A stretch of 64,000 nucleotides of DNA from JARRPM01 sp963765545 (GTDB lineage: Bacteria; Pseudomonadota; Gammaproteobacteria; Pseudomonadales; Halieaceae), in the NCBI GenBank assembly GCA_963765545.1, contig CAVXWW010000009.1:434001-498000 (forward strand), given 5' to 3'. Positions 35,391 through 44,855 of the stretch are shown here, piece by piece. The notes beneath the pieces are model-generated. The model was given only the letters and a program-made list of their open reading frames with translations. It made no database searches and had not been told where the DNA came from. A program made the translations under genes and the position numbers. Within the stretch, counting starts at the first letter, position 1; each line of letters begins with the position of its first letter.

Positions 35391-36224
35391 ATGAAAACTA
35401 TTCTCATAACAGGCACCACCAACGGCATTGGCCGTGTAACAGCCCTCAAGCTTGCCCGCCAGGGCCACAAGATCGTGATGGCCAACCGCAATCGCGAAAA
35501 ATCCGAACTGCTTGCCAGGGAAATTGCCGAAGAAACCGGCAATACCAACATCAGCCTGCTCGATCTTGACCTTTCATCCCTGGGTTCAGTTCGGCAATGT
35601 GCACAGGAATTCAAGGCAGCACACAACAAGCTGGACATTCTTCTCAATAATGCCGGCATGAATGCGCCCGAAGAGGTCATTACTGAAGACGGCTATGAAT
35701 CCCAATTCGCGGTCAACAATTTGGCGCAGCTGCTGTTTACAGTAGAGTTGGTCCCGGCGCTGGAAGCTGCAGCGCCCTCACATGTGATATTTGTAACCTC
35801 GATGATGCACAAATTCGGCAAGCTGGATTTTGACAGTTTCAAAGGCTGGAAGAAGTACAATGCCAACGCGTCCTACGCCCAGTCAAAGCTGGCCATGCAA
35901 ATGAATGCCATGGAGCTGGCGGAGCGCCTGCGGGAGCGAAATATCGCGGTCAATACACTACACCCGGGAGCCGTATCCACTGGAATCCTCGACGGCTATT
36001 CACCTGTGCAACAGTTCATTCTGCGATTGCTATTCACTACGCCGGAGAAGGGGGCGCGCACATCCATGCATGTTGCGGCACTGGAAGGTAATGATCTACC
36101 AACCGGGACATACTTTAGCGGCTGCAAGCCGGCCAAACCTGGTAAACAGGTTGCAAATCAGGCACTGCGGAAAAAAATCTGGGACCTCAGTTGTGAGTAC
36201 TGCGGCCTCTCACCAGCTTTATAG
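35391..36224 (+). CDS. SDR-family (retinol-dehydrogenase-like) oxidoreductase
   Basis: A 277-residue SDR starting directly with KTILITGTTNGIG, then ANRNREKSE (NADP-type basic residues), LLNNAGMN, TSMMHKFG and SYAQSKLA, ending in an HPGAVSTGI loop. This pattern is that of the retinol dehydrogenase/WW-domain oxidoreductase-like SDRs, which act on hydrophobic alcohols or aldehydes. It is divergent from the other SDR at 34415 across about 100 bases, so the two may share a control region. Confidence 0.88.
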   Translation: MKTILITGTTNGIGRVTALKLARQGHKIVMANRNREKSELLAREIAEETGNTNISLLDLDLSSLGSVRQCAQEFKAAHNKLDILLNNAGMNAPEEVITEDGYESQFAVNNLAQLLFTVELVPALEAAAPSHVIFVTSMMHKFGKLDFDSFKGWKKYNANASYAQSKLAMQMNAMELAERLRERNIAVNTLHPGAVSTGILDGYSPVQQFILRLLFTTPEKGARTSMHVAALEGNDLPTGTYFSGCKPAKPGKQVANQALRKKIWDLSCEYCGLSPAL

Positions 36225-36322
36225 GCGAGCAGACCTGCTCTAGAGGCTGGCGTAAAAAACGTTGAGCATGGCCACTCTCTCCAGTGCGGGGTCCGGTCTC
36301 TCCAGGGGCCCGGATGGCGACC

Positions 36323-36937
36323 CTAATTGCGCACGATGAAGTGCGGGTCCAGGTCGCATTCAGGATTGGAGTTATCACTATCCTCGCTCAAGATATTGTA
36401 TTTGAAGTATGCGGCCTTGCCCGTTTCCACTCCCAATTCATTTGCTGACTTTAGCTGGCACGCCTGCTTTCGCTTGAAATTTTTGCTCGGCCAATCGCCT
36501 GTGCATGGTGAGGGTCCCTCAAACGATATCTTGAACTTGTCGTCCTCGTCTTCACCGCGCCAGATTATGGTGTCCAATTGACCGGGGGCTCTAGTCCCGG
36601 TAGTACCGGGTCCTGCGACTCGGCATATCACTGATGGGTCTACGGAATCGTAGGCCCGGGTTCGGCAGACGGTGTCGATGGTGCGCACTTCAACCGGACA
36701 GTTCTTGCCCCCGGATTCTTCAAAAATCACCAGCACGCGTCGCGCCTGTTTTGACAGGGCTTTGTTGACCGCCTCGCGGTATCCCGGACCGCTGTTCTTG
36801 TTATCGTTCCACTCCACCACCAGTGGCAGTTCCACTATGTCTTCTTCGTCTACGGCGACATAGTCCTTTCCGGGCTGCGCCGCGCAGTTGGTGGTCATCA
36901 GGGCAATAAACAGTGCGATCAATGTGCGTATCGACAT
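36323..36937 (-). CDS. Exported protein of unknown function
   Basis: A 204-residue protein with a signal sequence (MSIRTLIALFIALMTTNCAAQPG), possibly a lipoprotein at the Cys, although the lipobox is weak. The mature part has several Cys (KNCPVEV, DTVCRT, SVICRV, SPCTGDW, KQACQL, ECDLD), suggesting disulfides, and a FKISFEGPSPCTGDWP segment. No family was recognised. It starts 26 bases after the TIR-TPR gene's stop and is probably in its operon. ATG 36937 was chosen because it begins the signal peptide. Confidence 0.7.
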   Translation of the reverse strand: MSIRTLIALFIALMTTNCAAQPGKDYVAVDEEDIVELPLVVEWNDNKNSGPGYREAVNKALSKQARRVLVIFEESGGKNCPVEVRTIDTVCRTRAYDSVDPSVICRVAGPGTTGTRAPGQLDTIIWRGEDEDDKFKISFEGPSPCTGDWPSKNFKRKQACQLKSANELGVETGKAAYFKYNILSEDSDNSNPECDLDPHFIVRN

Positions 36938-36963
36938 AGGTCTCTCCTCATTCTTAGTTGCCA

Positions 36964-38586
36964 CTAATCGTTATTCTTGTGAAGTGCGTCGAACTGGTAG
37001 TCAGCTACCAACAAGAATTCAGGATAGCCCAGATTAAGCGATTCTGCGTAGTGCTGCGCTGCAATATCGGTCTCACCTGCCCTCATAAAGCAAAGTGCGG
37101 CAATACGCCTGATTTCGGGGTCCTCAGGCAGGGCCGCGATCGCCTTATCGATGTCGTTGCGCCAGCCATCCAGGCCCAGTGCGCTTTTGGAGGCCGCGCT
37201 GTTTGCGAGGGCATGATGGTCGCTGCCATTTTGCGCCAGCGTGAGCTCCGCCCTGTCCAGGGCTCTGCGGCGTGCCGCGACCGCGGCTTCATCCTCTCCA
37301 AGCCCGACCAGGGTATCCGCGAGGTTGTCCCAGATGCGATAGTCGTCGATCATCAGGCGGCTGGCCTTGTCCAGGGCAATTCTGGCCCCGCGATAATCCC
37401 GCATCAGGTAGTAGGCGGAGCCGATGTTGGTCAGTGTCGGGCCGTGATCCGCTGGTGGGGTATTCTCCAGCACCTCGCTCCATGCGCTGATGGCACCGCC
37501 ATAATCCTGGTTAAACAATTTGCTGATACCCAGGTTGTTCAGCACCGCGATATTATTTGGCGACAGCTGTAGAGCCAGTTCAAAGCGTCGAATGGATTCC
37601 TGCGTGTTTCCCTGGCGCTGCATAAACAGTGCCATGGCATTCTGGGTGCGCCACAGGCCAGGCTGGGCAACGGTCGCTTCAATCAGGGCCTGTTCCGCAC
37701 CTTCCTTGTCTCCCTGGGCATCAAGCGTGGACGCCAGACCCAGCCAGGCGGTTGCCGAAGAGCGGTCCATTGAAATGGCCTTCTGAAACAGGTTGGCTGC
37801 CCTGCTTGTGTCCCCCGTGTAGTACGCCAGCCAACCGCCGGCTTCTATGGCGAAGGTACTGCCTTTGTCCAATGCAGTGGCGGTTGCGCAACTGTCCTGG
37901 GCCATGACGAGATCGGAATCGCGGCTGGAAAGATCGAACCTGCGCAGGTAGGTAGCGCATAAACCCGCGTGCGGCAAAACAGCTCCAGGTTCGCTTTGTT
38001 TGAGTGCGATAAAGCGATTCTCAATGTTTTCCAGATCCTTGAGCGTGGCCGCTTGCTGCAGTTCTCTCCAGGCAGGCTGTTGAACAAGTGGTGGCGGGTC
38101 GTGGATGCCAGACACCCGACCTTGAGTCAAGAATCCATAGCCGGCCAGCAGGAGTGCGACAGCGATAGCGCCCACGCCAAATCGTCGCAGGTTTCTGCGG
38201 TGTGACCGTTTCCTGATGCCGGCAACAGCCTCGCAGATTTCACCCAATATGCGCTCTGAGTCCCGCCCGGTGGCATCAATGGTCTGCACTAGTCGATACT
38301 CGTCTGGCAAGTCCACAGCGTCGATACGTACGGGTACCAGGCAGCGGTGCTGCTTACCGAAATGCGCCTCGATGCGTACCCAGGGAGAATTGACGGAATG
38401 CTGCGACCAAAAAATGACAACGCTGTCAGCACGTTTCAATTCCTGGTCAATGATTTTACTCCAGTCCTCACCCGCCCGCAGCTCGCCATCCCACCACACG
38501 TCGTAATTGGCGGCGACAAGGCCGTCGATATAGGGTGAGACTGTCGCCCTGTCTTCCTGGGCGTAGCTTACAAAAAGTCTGGTCAC
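36964..38586 (-). CDS. TIR domain - transmembrane helix - TPR protein
   Basis: A 540-residue three-part protein. Residues 1-about 125 are a bacterial TIR domain (LFVSYAQEDRATV; DYDVWW-like strand YDVWWDGEL; SVVIFWSQHSVNSPWVRIE) that keeps the putative catalytic Glu73 of NAD-cleaving TIRs. Residues about 137-153 form a TM helix after a basic stretch, and the rest consists of TPR-like helical repeats, presumably periplasmic. TIR domains act as NADases or scaffolds in defence and signalling. Here the membrane anchor and external TPRs suggest a signalling or stress sensor. The start is GTG 38586. Confidence 0.85.
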   Translation of the reverse strand: MTRLFVSYAQEDRATVSPYIDGLVAANYDVWWDGELRAGEDWSKIIDQELKRADSVVIFWSQHSVNSPWVRIEAHFGKQHRCLVPVRIDAVDLPDEYRLVQTIDATGRDSERILGEICEAVAGIRKRSHRRNLRRFGVGAIAVALLLAGYGFLTQGRVSGIHDPPPLVQQPAWRELQQAATLKDLENIENRFIALKQSEPGAVLPHAGLCATYLRRFDLSSRDSDLVMAQDSCATATALDKGSTFAIEAGGWLAYYTGDTSRAANLFQKAISMDRSSATAWLGLASTLDAQGDKEGAEQALIEATVAQPGLWRTQNAMALFMQRQGNTQESIRRFELALQLSPNNIAVLNNLGISKLFNQDYGGAISAWSEVLENTPPADHGPTLTNIGSAYYLMRDYRGARIALDKASRLMIDDYRIWDNLADTLVGLGEDEAAVAARRRALDRAELTLAQNGSDHHALANSAASKSALGLDGWRNDIDKAIAALPEDPEIRRIAALCFMRAGETDIAAQHYAESLNLGYPEFLLVADYQFDALHKNND

Positions 38587-38799
38587 TGGATCAGATAATC
38601 ATAGGGTGTGGGTGAATTGTTAAAGCAGCCTGATAATTCGTACGCATGGCAAGGAATGCAAGCTACCGGGTTGTTGATGCGGATTATATGATACATACGC
38701 TGGCCGGGGGGAGAAGTTCTTCTGACCGAATCCAGTCAACGAACCTGGCATTCTCATCGCCACCTTTCTCCCTGACAGTATTTCTGTTCGGTCAGGATT
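38587..38799. other. Intergenic region left of the IS
   Basis: Noncoding sequence between the TIR-TPR start and the proposed IS edge. It must hold the TIR gene promoter. Nothing else was recognised. Confidence 0.5.
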
Positions 38800-38809
38800 G
38801 TGTCCGGGG

Positions 38810-39320
38810 GGTGCCGAAGTAGTCGATATATTTCTCCGGGCGAAAAGAGACAGCGTGGTCGGTGGTGCTCTGGTTGGTGGAATCAGGAGTGGCCGGGTAG
38901 GGGTGACCAGGTCATGCTCGGTAAAGCGGGGCACCTATAAGCCGCTCGGTGTCAATAGGACAATAACTCCCCCGGGATCTTTATTCCCTTGTTGTTGCAA
39001 GGCTCCTGGTGGGTGCTCCCAACTTTTACCGTTGAGCTACTTCTGTGAAGTGCTTCAGTCACCTATCAGGATCAAGGCTGTTCCTTTGGCCATGGGCCAT
39101 CACCGGGCAGCCCCTGGCGGCGTCGCCGCCCCATAAAATCGTTGGTACCCCCAGCCGGCCAATTAGATTCAGGTTCCGGACTCGCAGTCAGCCTCACGTG
39201 GGCTCGACTGGAGGGCACTTCCCAAAAAACCTTGCGCATTAACAGGTACAGGGTGCCGGATACTCAGACTCCGTGGACTTGTCGTCAACCCCGCTTCGAT
39301 CTCGGCACCCTGTTAAACCG
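38810..39320 (-). ncRNA. Candidate bridge/seek RNA region of the IS110/IS1111-type element
   Basis: About 510 bases downstream of the transposase stop contain no protein-like frame. Next to the stop lies an 11-bp inverted repeat, ACAGGGTGCCG (39248-39258) and CGGCACCCTGT (39303-39313), that can fold a large hairpin. Elements of the IS110/IS1111 family are known to encode a guide (bridge/seek) RNA in the noncoding end, and for the IS1111 group this is 3' of the transposase. The RNA itself is inference, and its limits are not defined. Confidence 0.4.
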
Positions 39321-40337
39321 TTATGAGAATGCGCGTTTTACATCAAATCGCTCCTGCCGCTTCAACATGTGGTAACAGGCTCTGGCCAGCTTGTTCGCCA
39401 CGGTTTTCTTCGCCACCATCGTATGGACCCGCCGTTGCCGACGTTGGTAAAAACGCTTGATCGTCGGATCCCAGATAGCCGCATAATGCGCCGCTTCAAC
39501 AAACGCCATCGCCAGATACCGATTGCCATTTTTGCGGTTCCCCTGGCCCTTCTGTTTGCCATTGCTGATTCTTGCCGTCGGTGTACAGCGCGCGTAGGAC
39601 ACATAATTGCCCACCGCGGGAAACCGCTCGATGGGTCCGGTTTCCAGTAGAATGCTCTTACCGAGGATAGCTCCCACGCCCGGTATGCTCGTGATCAGGT
39701 CATAATCAGCCGATTCCTGGCATTGCGCGCCAACTCCCTTTTCGATCTGGTCGATGGCCTGCGATAGCTGTGCCATTTGGCGGTGCAGTAGCCGCGCCGT
39801 CTCCAGGCTGGCTGGATAGCGGAAGTACGCCTTCAGGTCACCGGATTTGAGTTGCTTAACCTGTTGGGCGCTCAGACGGATGCCGCTGTGGCGGGCAATC
39901 AGGCTCTGAAGGCTATGGTGCTGCATGGTACGCTGGCGAACCAGTAGCAACCGACGTCGGAACAGGTCTCTAATCGACCGCTGTTCCGGCGGGTAGATGT
40001 ACCCTTCGGGCAGGATACCCAAGCGCAGCAGTTGCGCCAGATAACGGGCATCCGACGCATCGTCGGTATACTTGATCCCGCTGTACTGCTGGATGGCCGT
40101 TGTGTTGGCAAGGTGGACGTCATATCCTTGTTCAGCCAAGCCATCTACCAACCAATACCAGTTGTAGGTCGATTCGACCACAAGCCCATCAAGCCTCGAG
40201 CGATAGGGATCCAGGTGAGACTGGATACTCGATAGGTTGTTGGCCAGCCGCCTTTCAAATACCAGGTGATCCTGGGCGTCAATAATCGAAATCATCACAT
40301 TGTTGCTGTGCAGGTCTATTCCGCCGTAAAGTGTCAT
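39321..40337 (-). CDS. IS110-family (IS1111 group-like) transposase
   Basis: A full-length 338-residue transposase. The N-terminal RuvC-like DEDD domain has Asp8 (GGIDLHS), Glu55 (VVEST) and the Asp93/Asp96 pair (DDASDARYLAQLL). The C-terminal Transposase_20 domain has ITSIPGVGAILGKSIL, VSYARCTPT and SNGKQKGQGNRKNGNRYL. ATG 40337 is preceded by AGGAG. It looks active: no internal stop and all catalytic residues present. Such recombinases insert DNA guided by an element-encoded RNA. Confidence 0.93.
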   Translation of the reverse strand: MTLYGGIDLHSNNVMISIIDAQDHLVFERRLANNLSSIQSHLDPYRSRLDGLVVESTYNWYWLVDGLAEQGYDVHLANTTAIQQYSGIKYTDDASDARYLAQLLRLGILPEGYIYPPEQRSIRDLFRRRLLLVRQRTMQHHSLQSLIARHSGIRLSAQQVKQLKSGDLKAYFRYPASLETARLLHRQMAQLSQAIDQIEKGVGAQCQESADYDLITSIPGVGAILGKSILLETGPIERFPAVGNYVSYARCTPTARISNGKQKGQGNRKNGNRYLAMAFVEAAHYAAIWDPTIKRFYQRRQRRVHTMVAKKTVANKLARACYHMLKRQERFDVKRAFS

Positions 40338-40480
40338 CGGTCGTCTCCTCTTGGTGTCCGGGGTGAGCCCACCATAGATTATGGACATTCCGGCCCGGGG
40401 GAGGCGGCTTATGATTCTCAGGCTCTCCAGCAATTCAAACAAGGGCACTATATTTGTAGCCAGACTATGCCAGCCGGGCT

Positions 40481-41854
40481 TCAGCGCGCAGCGAGAAGAT
40501 CGGCAATGCCTTCTTCGATCCCCTGGCAGAGGACGTCCGTATCGGGTGCGTGATCATAGTCGCCTGTTACCGATAGAGTCAGTTGGCCCGCATAGGAAAA
40601 TATCGCTACACCGATTCGCACCGAGCCCGCCAGTGGCACGTAGAGGTAAGTGTTGCGCATCCTGCGTCCCGCGGCATAGAGGGCGTTCTTAGGTCCTGGT
40701 ACATTAGTCGTGACAGTCTGTACGCTGTGTTGCTCCAGGCCCGCGAACAAACGAGTGCCGAGCGCCATTAGTACCGGGGGTGCCAGGCCCGAAAGTGAAA
40801 CCAGCGTCTCTCCTGCCATTGCCTGGTGGTGCTCCTTAAGCTGATTCATCTGCCGGCTGATCGAATGCAGACACATGACCGGGTCTTCTATCCCTACCGG
40901 CAGTTCGGCGAACATGGCCGAGACACGGTTATTGTAGACGTAATGTTCATCGCTCGGTCGAACCGACACCGGCACAAGACTGCGAACCACCAGGCCATCG
41001 ACCGGTTCGCCTCGCGACTGCAGCAGGGATCGAAAGCCGCGGGTGATGGCCGCCAGCACAACGTCGTTGACTGTTCCGCCGTGCGCGGCGCGGATCTTTT
41101 TGACGTCGGCCAGGGTGCTCGAGACCCAGCGCCAACTGCGGTGCGGGCCGACCGGCCCATTGAGCGATGACTCGGACTGATGTCCCGCGTAACGGCGGTA
41201 GGACCCCAACCCGTCAAAGAACTCGCCCGCCTTACGGACCGCGCTGCGGGGCTTCTCGAGCGCGGACTGCAGCGCCTCGAGCCCCTCGCGTGGGCTGGTG
41301 AGTCGATCGACAAAGGCCTTTGTGGCGAGTTGCCGCGGCGTGGGCTGATTTTCAGGTTCCCACTCAGGCGCCGGTGGGTGCTTCTGCGATCGCTTCTCAT
41401 CCAGCAAAGCGCTCAACAGGTCCGTGGCAGCGACGCCATCCGCTAGACAGTGATGGATCTTCATCAGAAGCGCCCAGGTCCCATCCTCAAGGCCTTCTAT
41501 AACCCACAGCTCCCAGAGCGGCTTCGTCCGGTCCAGCTGTTGCGACATCGCCCGGCCAACCATCATCTGTAGTTGCTCTTCCGATCCCGGGGCCGGCAAC
41601 GCCGTGTGTCGTACGTGATAGCGGAGGTTGAAATGGGGGTCGTCGCACCAGACTGGTCTGCCCAGCTCGAATGGGGTGAAGCGAATGCGCTGGCGATAGC
41701 GGGGCACGAGGTGCAGCTTCGAGGAGACCATAGACTCGATCTCCTCCTGCTTCGGGGAAGGGCCTTCGAAGGTCGCGAGGGCCGCTATGGACATGTGGTT
41801 AAATTCATTCTCAATGTAGAGGAATGTTGCATCCTGAGTACTTAACCGTTCCAT
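40481..41854 (-). CDS. Wax ester synthase/diacylglycerol acyltransferase (WS/DGAT)
   Basis: A 457-residue acyltransferase for wax ester or triacylglycerol storage lipid. The catalytic motif HHCLADG (His134, His135, Asp139) follows the family start RLSTQDATFLYIEN and the PLWELWVIEGL segment. The C-terminal NVPGPKNALYAAG motif is also typical. ATG 41854 has AGGGAGG upstream and is preferred to the TTG one codon earlier. It esterifies acyl-CoA to fatty alcohols or diacylglycerol at the membrane. It ends about 140 bases from the IS transposase start. Confidence 0.93.
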   Translation of the reverse strand: MERLSTQDATFLYIENEFNHMSIAALATFEGPSPKQEEIESMVSSKLHLVPRYRQRIRFTPFELGRPVWCDDPHFNLRYHVRHTALPAPGSEEQLQMMVGRAMSQQLDRTKPLWELWVIEGLEDGTWALLMKIHHCLADGVAATDLLSALLDEKRSQKHPPAPEWEPENQPTPRQLATKAFVDRLTSPREGLEALQSALEKPRSAVRKAGEFFDGLGSYRRYAGHQSESSLNGPVGPHRSWRWVSSTLADVKKIRAAHGGTVNDVVLAAITRGFRSLLQSRGEPVDGLVVRSLVPVSVRPSDEHYVYNNRVSAMFAELPVGIEDPVMCLHSISRQMNQLKEHHQAMAGETLVSLSGLAPPVLMALGTRLFAGLEQHSVQTVTTNVPGPKNALYAAGRRMRNTYLYVPLAGSVRIGVAIFSYAGQLTLSVTGDYDHAPDTDVLCQGIEEGIADLLAAR

Positions 41855-42286
41855 CAAAACCCTCCCTTCACGATGTGTGTGCGGTGAGACCAGGGCGTGT
41901 CGCCATCAACCCTGACCGCTATCCCGTTTCCAGTAACAATGGGCACGACAATCCGGCTTTGATCTTAATATCCGCCTCGACGGGATGAACCATGTCCAGA
42001 TCAATTTTCCCGCATTTTAAGATGCCGTGACTGCCTGGCTTGCGCCCCTGGCCATTGTGCAGCCCAGGGGGGAAACCAGCCTCTGGAAAGTGATCTATGA
42101 ATCTTCAATCGCTTATCACTGCTGTTAGGTTCGGAAGTTTCTGATCATAGATAATTCGGGTGGAGAGCCTGGCTGCAAGTGACAACGATTGCTGCACAGT
42201 TGGCGACTTGCGGGTTCTGGATGGTGTTACCGGTAAAGAATCTGGCGGTATCTCTGGCAGCGACCCCCCAAGCCTGCAGGCGTGCA
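41855..42286. other. Intergenic region with no supported gene
   Basis: About 430 bases between two leftward genes. A short rightward frame from ATG 42097 reads like a LysR N-terminus (MNLQSLITAVRFGSF) and then stops. It is too short to call a gene and could be a degraded remnant or chance. Confidence 0.5.
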
Positions 42287-43645
42287 TCATGAATCGTTCA
42301 GAGGAGGCAAGCGCAGAGCCATTAGTGCGCCTGCTGCGCAGAGTAAAGCCAGTGCCAATAGTGCTGGCGTTATTCCCCATATTGACAGCCAGGATGACAG
42401 TGCGCCAATGACCAACAGTAGAATACCGATCAGCGTGTTGCTAACCGCGACCAGCTGGGCCCGGTTGTCCGGACTGGCCATGTCCACGAGATAGATCTTT
42501 CGGCCCATACGGATGCCCGCGTGGCCCAGGTAGAAAATGAATATGACCGATGCATACCAGAATGCACTTGCGCTTCTGTCCAGGTGCAGACTGTCAACGC
42601 AGACGACGGCCAGCGAGAGCGCCGCACATAGCCCACCGCTGATGGCCATCGTCCAGCGGCTAGAACGGTCTGCGAGCTTTCCCCACAGTCTGCCGCTGAG
42701 TAGATTTGCTATCCCGGCCACAAGCACCATCGCACCGAGCCCGCTCAGGCTCTGCTGCCGGTTCTGGTTAGCGAGTGACACATAGAATGGCGCGGCGAGT
42801 CCGCTGCCTATCAACAGGGTGCGGGTAACCAGGAAAGTGCGTAGCTGATGGTTTTCCCAGGCGAGACGCAGGTTCGACAAGGCAGCGCGCAGGCCATTCT
42901 CTCCGCCAGCTGTCGCTCCCGGAAACTCGCGAAGCGTGGCATAAACAGCGCTGGCTATCAGCCATAGTGAGGCCGCTGCGCACAGCAGCAAAACCAGCGG
43001 CATACGACCTTCAGGCGCGCCAAAGACGATGAGCAGTGAGCCCATGATGACTGCGGCCAGGCCGGCGATGGAGGTGGCTACACCGTTTACTGAGCCGCGT
43101 CGTTGTTTGTCGACTGTTTTACCGAGCACATCTTTGCTGGCCACAGAAGTGACCCCGCGGCCTATTGAGAATACGGCAAGGGCAGCGATCACGCACCAGC
43201 CGGCGTTGGACCCTTCCATAAAAGCCGCTACCGACGCCATGGCCAGCAGTGCGGCCGCCTGCACCAGGCTGCCGATAATCCAGAAGCCCTTGCGCACAGG
43301 GTGCTCTCTTATCCATTGGCCTACGGCCAGTTGGGGCAGTAGTGCCAATGACTCCCTGATGGGAACCAGCCACGCGATCATAAAGGGGGGAGCGCCCAGC
43401 GAGCCCAGCAACCACGTGAGCGTAAGTTTTGCATCGACAAGGCTATCGCCCACCTTGGTGAGGGTCAGGGCTGTGATATGTACAAGGCGGTTGCGAGGCT
43501 GTTCGCGACAGGCTTCGTCCGGAATTTCCTTGCACGACCTGGCGTCCTCATCGGGATCGAGCAAGTCTGCAAATCTGGAGGACAGGGTTTGCAGTGCGCG
43601 GCCCGGGGACTTGGCCAATGGCTCTTTTGAAAGACGAGACAACAT
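42287..43645 (-). CDS. Major facilitator superfamily transporter
   Basis: A 452-residue inner-membrane carrier with about 12 TM helices after a roughly 55-residue soluble N-terminus (DLLDPDEDARSCKEIPDE). Loop motifs include KTVDKQRRGSVNG between helices and GRLWGKLADRSSRW, the conserved G-x-x-x-D-R type loop. Substrate is unknown. It lies between the WS/DGAT and the metallo-beta-lactamase-fold gene, all leftward with gaps over 100 bases, so co-transcription is uncertain. Confidence 0.82.
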   Translation of the reverse strand: MLSRLSKEPLAKSPGRALQTLSSRFADLLDPDEDARSCKEIPDEACREQPRNRLVHITALTLTKVGDSLVDAKLTLTWLLGSLGAPPFMIAWLVPIRESLALLPQLAVGQWIREHPVRKGFWIIGSLVQAAALLAMASVAAFMEGSNAGWCVIAALAVFSIGRGVTSVASKDVLGKTVDKQRRGSVNGVATSIAGLAAVIMGSLLIVFGAPEGRMPLVLLLCAAASLWLIASAVYATLREFPGATAGGENGLRAALSNLRLAWENHQLRTFLVTRTLLIGSGLAAPFYVSLANQNRQQSLSGLGAMVLVAGIANLLSGRLWGKLADRSSRWTMAISGGLCAALSLAVVCVDSLHLDRSASAFWYASVIFIFYLGHAGIRMGRKIYLVDMASPDNRAQLVAVSNTLIGILLLVIGALSSWLSIWGITPALLALALLCAAGALMALRLPPLNDS

Positions 43646-43756
43646 AGGGGTCTGGTACGTCGCTGAAGCGTAAACCGATTAGTCGGTAATCAGGCCAGTC
43701 TTACAGGTGGTCTCAATCGAGTTTGTTCTCGCGATGCTGGCTCACAGGGATGGTCA

Positions 43757-44842
43757 CTATTGGAGTGTAGTGGATACAGTGTCGCTGGCAAATGTTCGCG
43801 TCTCGCCAATCTGCAATACCCAGGCAGAGTCCTCGCCAAGGTCACCGTCCCTGGCCGCTTGTTTGAAGCGTCTGGGGGGCTCGTCCAGAGGCTCGTCAGA
43901 CAGGTCAAAGGTGCCGAAGTGCATGGCGACGGCGCGCTTCGCACCCAGATCGATGGCGGCTTCAACGGCTTCCTCGGGATTCATGTGTGACGCCTGCATC
44001 ATCGCCCTGGGCTCATAAGCGCCTATGGGCAACGCGGCGAGGTCAAAGGGTCCCAGACGTTCCCCGATGTCTTTCAATCCCCCGAAGTAACCCGTGTCCC
44101 CTGCAAAAAACAGCTTGCCCTGAACGCTGGTAACGGCCCAGGAGGCCCACAGGGCCTTGTGGTCGTCGTTGAACGATCGTTTGCTCCAGTGCTGGGAAGG
44201 GAGACAGTGCACGGATACGCCGGCATGTTGCACCGTCTGCCCCCAGTCCATCTCCTGCACATTGCTGACACCCGCTTTGCGCAGCAGATCGCCGTTTCCC
44301 AGCGGCACATAGAACACGGTTTGCTTATCACGCTCGGCCAGGGCTGTCAGCGTGGGTAAATCGAGGTGATCGTAGTGATTGTGGGAGATAACGACAAAGT
44401 CGATAGGAGGCAGGTCCGCCATGGCGATTCCAGGCGCCACGTAACGGCGCGGTCCTATCATCGGCACCGGGCTGGGCCAGTCCGACCAGATGGGGTCGGT
44501 AAGAAAGGTGACATGACCGACCTGTACCAGCATCGTTGCGTGGCCTACCCAGGTCACGGTAGGCACACTATGCCGGGCATTCTCCTGCAGGAACAGACCG
44601 TCGTTCTCGACCCGCTGTGGAGCGCTGTCCCCATCGCGGAAGTAAGTGCCCATTCTGCGCAAGAAGAAGCGAACTCTTACGCCAGCACTACCGTGGCCTA
44701 ATTCACCGGCGAGGTTGATAAATCGTCCATCAGTATCGCGGGGTGCGCCCTCGAATCCCTTGCTGTCCTGGGCGTTTGCCAGCACGGGGAAAAGTAAGAA
44801 TAGAAGAAGCAGAAGGGAGGTTGGTCGTGCCCTGCTGACCAT
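43757..44842 (-). CDS. Exported metallo-beta-lactamase-fold hydrolase (NAPE-PLD/UlaG-like)
   Basis: A 361-residue enzyme with a signal peptide (RARPTSLLLLLFLLFPVLANAQ) and the dizinc motif HNHYDHLD at residues 154-161. WVGHATMLVQ before it, FAGDTGYFGG and the final MHFGTFDLSDEP are also present. These segments are characteristic of the UlaG/NAPE-PLD-like group, which hydrolyses phosphodiesters or lactones, often of lipids. ATG 44842 begins the signal peptide; the longer start would overlap the upstream LON gene by 17 bases. Likely periplasmic. Confidence 0.87.
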   Translation of the reverse strand: MVSRARPTSLLLLLFLLFPVLANAQDSKGFEGAPRDTDGRFINLAGELGHGSAGVRVRFFLRRMGTYFRDGDSAPQRVENDGLFLQENARHSVPTVTWVGHATMLVQVGHVTFLTDPIWSDWPSPVPMIGPRRYVAPGIAMADLPPIDFVVISHNHYDHLDLPTLTALAERDKQTVFYVPLGNGDLLRKAGVSNVQEMDWGQTVQHAGVSVHCLPSQHWSKRSFNDDHKALWASWAVTSVQGKLFFAGDTGYFGGLKDIGERLGPFDLAALPIGAYEPRAMMQASHMNPEEAVEAAIDLGAKRAVAMHFGTFDLSDEPLDEPPRRFKQAARDGDLGEDSAWVLQIGETRTFASDTVSTTLQ

Positions 44843-44855
44843 CTTCCTGCGGTTG

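Larger units (their letters stand above)
38800..40363 (-). mobile_element. IS110-family (IS1111-like) insertion sequence, approximate limits
   Basis: An intact DEDD transposase with a short upstream and long downstream noncoding flank. The limits proposed rest on a 10-bp direct repeat, GTGTCCGGGG, at 38800-38809 and 40354-40363. These enclose about 1.56 kb, a normal length for the group. IS110-type elements lack classical terminal inverted repeats, so the ends are tentative and need an alignment with an empty site. Confidence 0.5.

Noticed and set aside
42097..42144. LysR-like N-terminus (MNLQSLITAVRFGSF)
   Set aside because: Only 15 codons before a stop and no LysR sequence in other frames afterwards.
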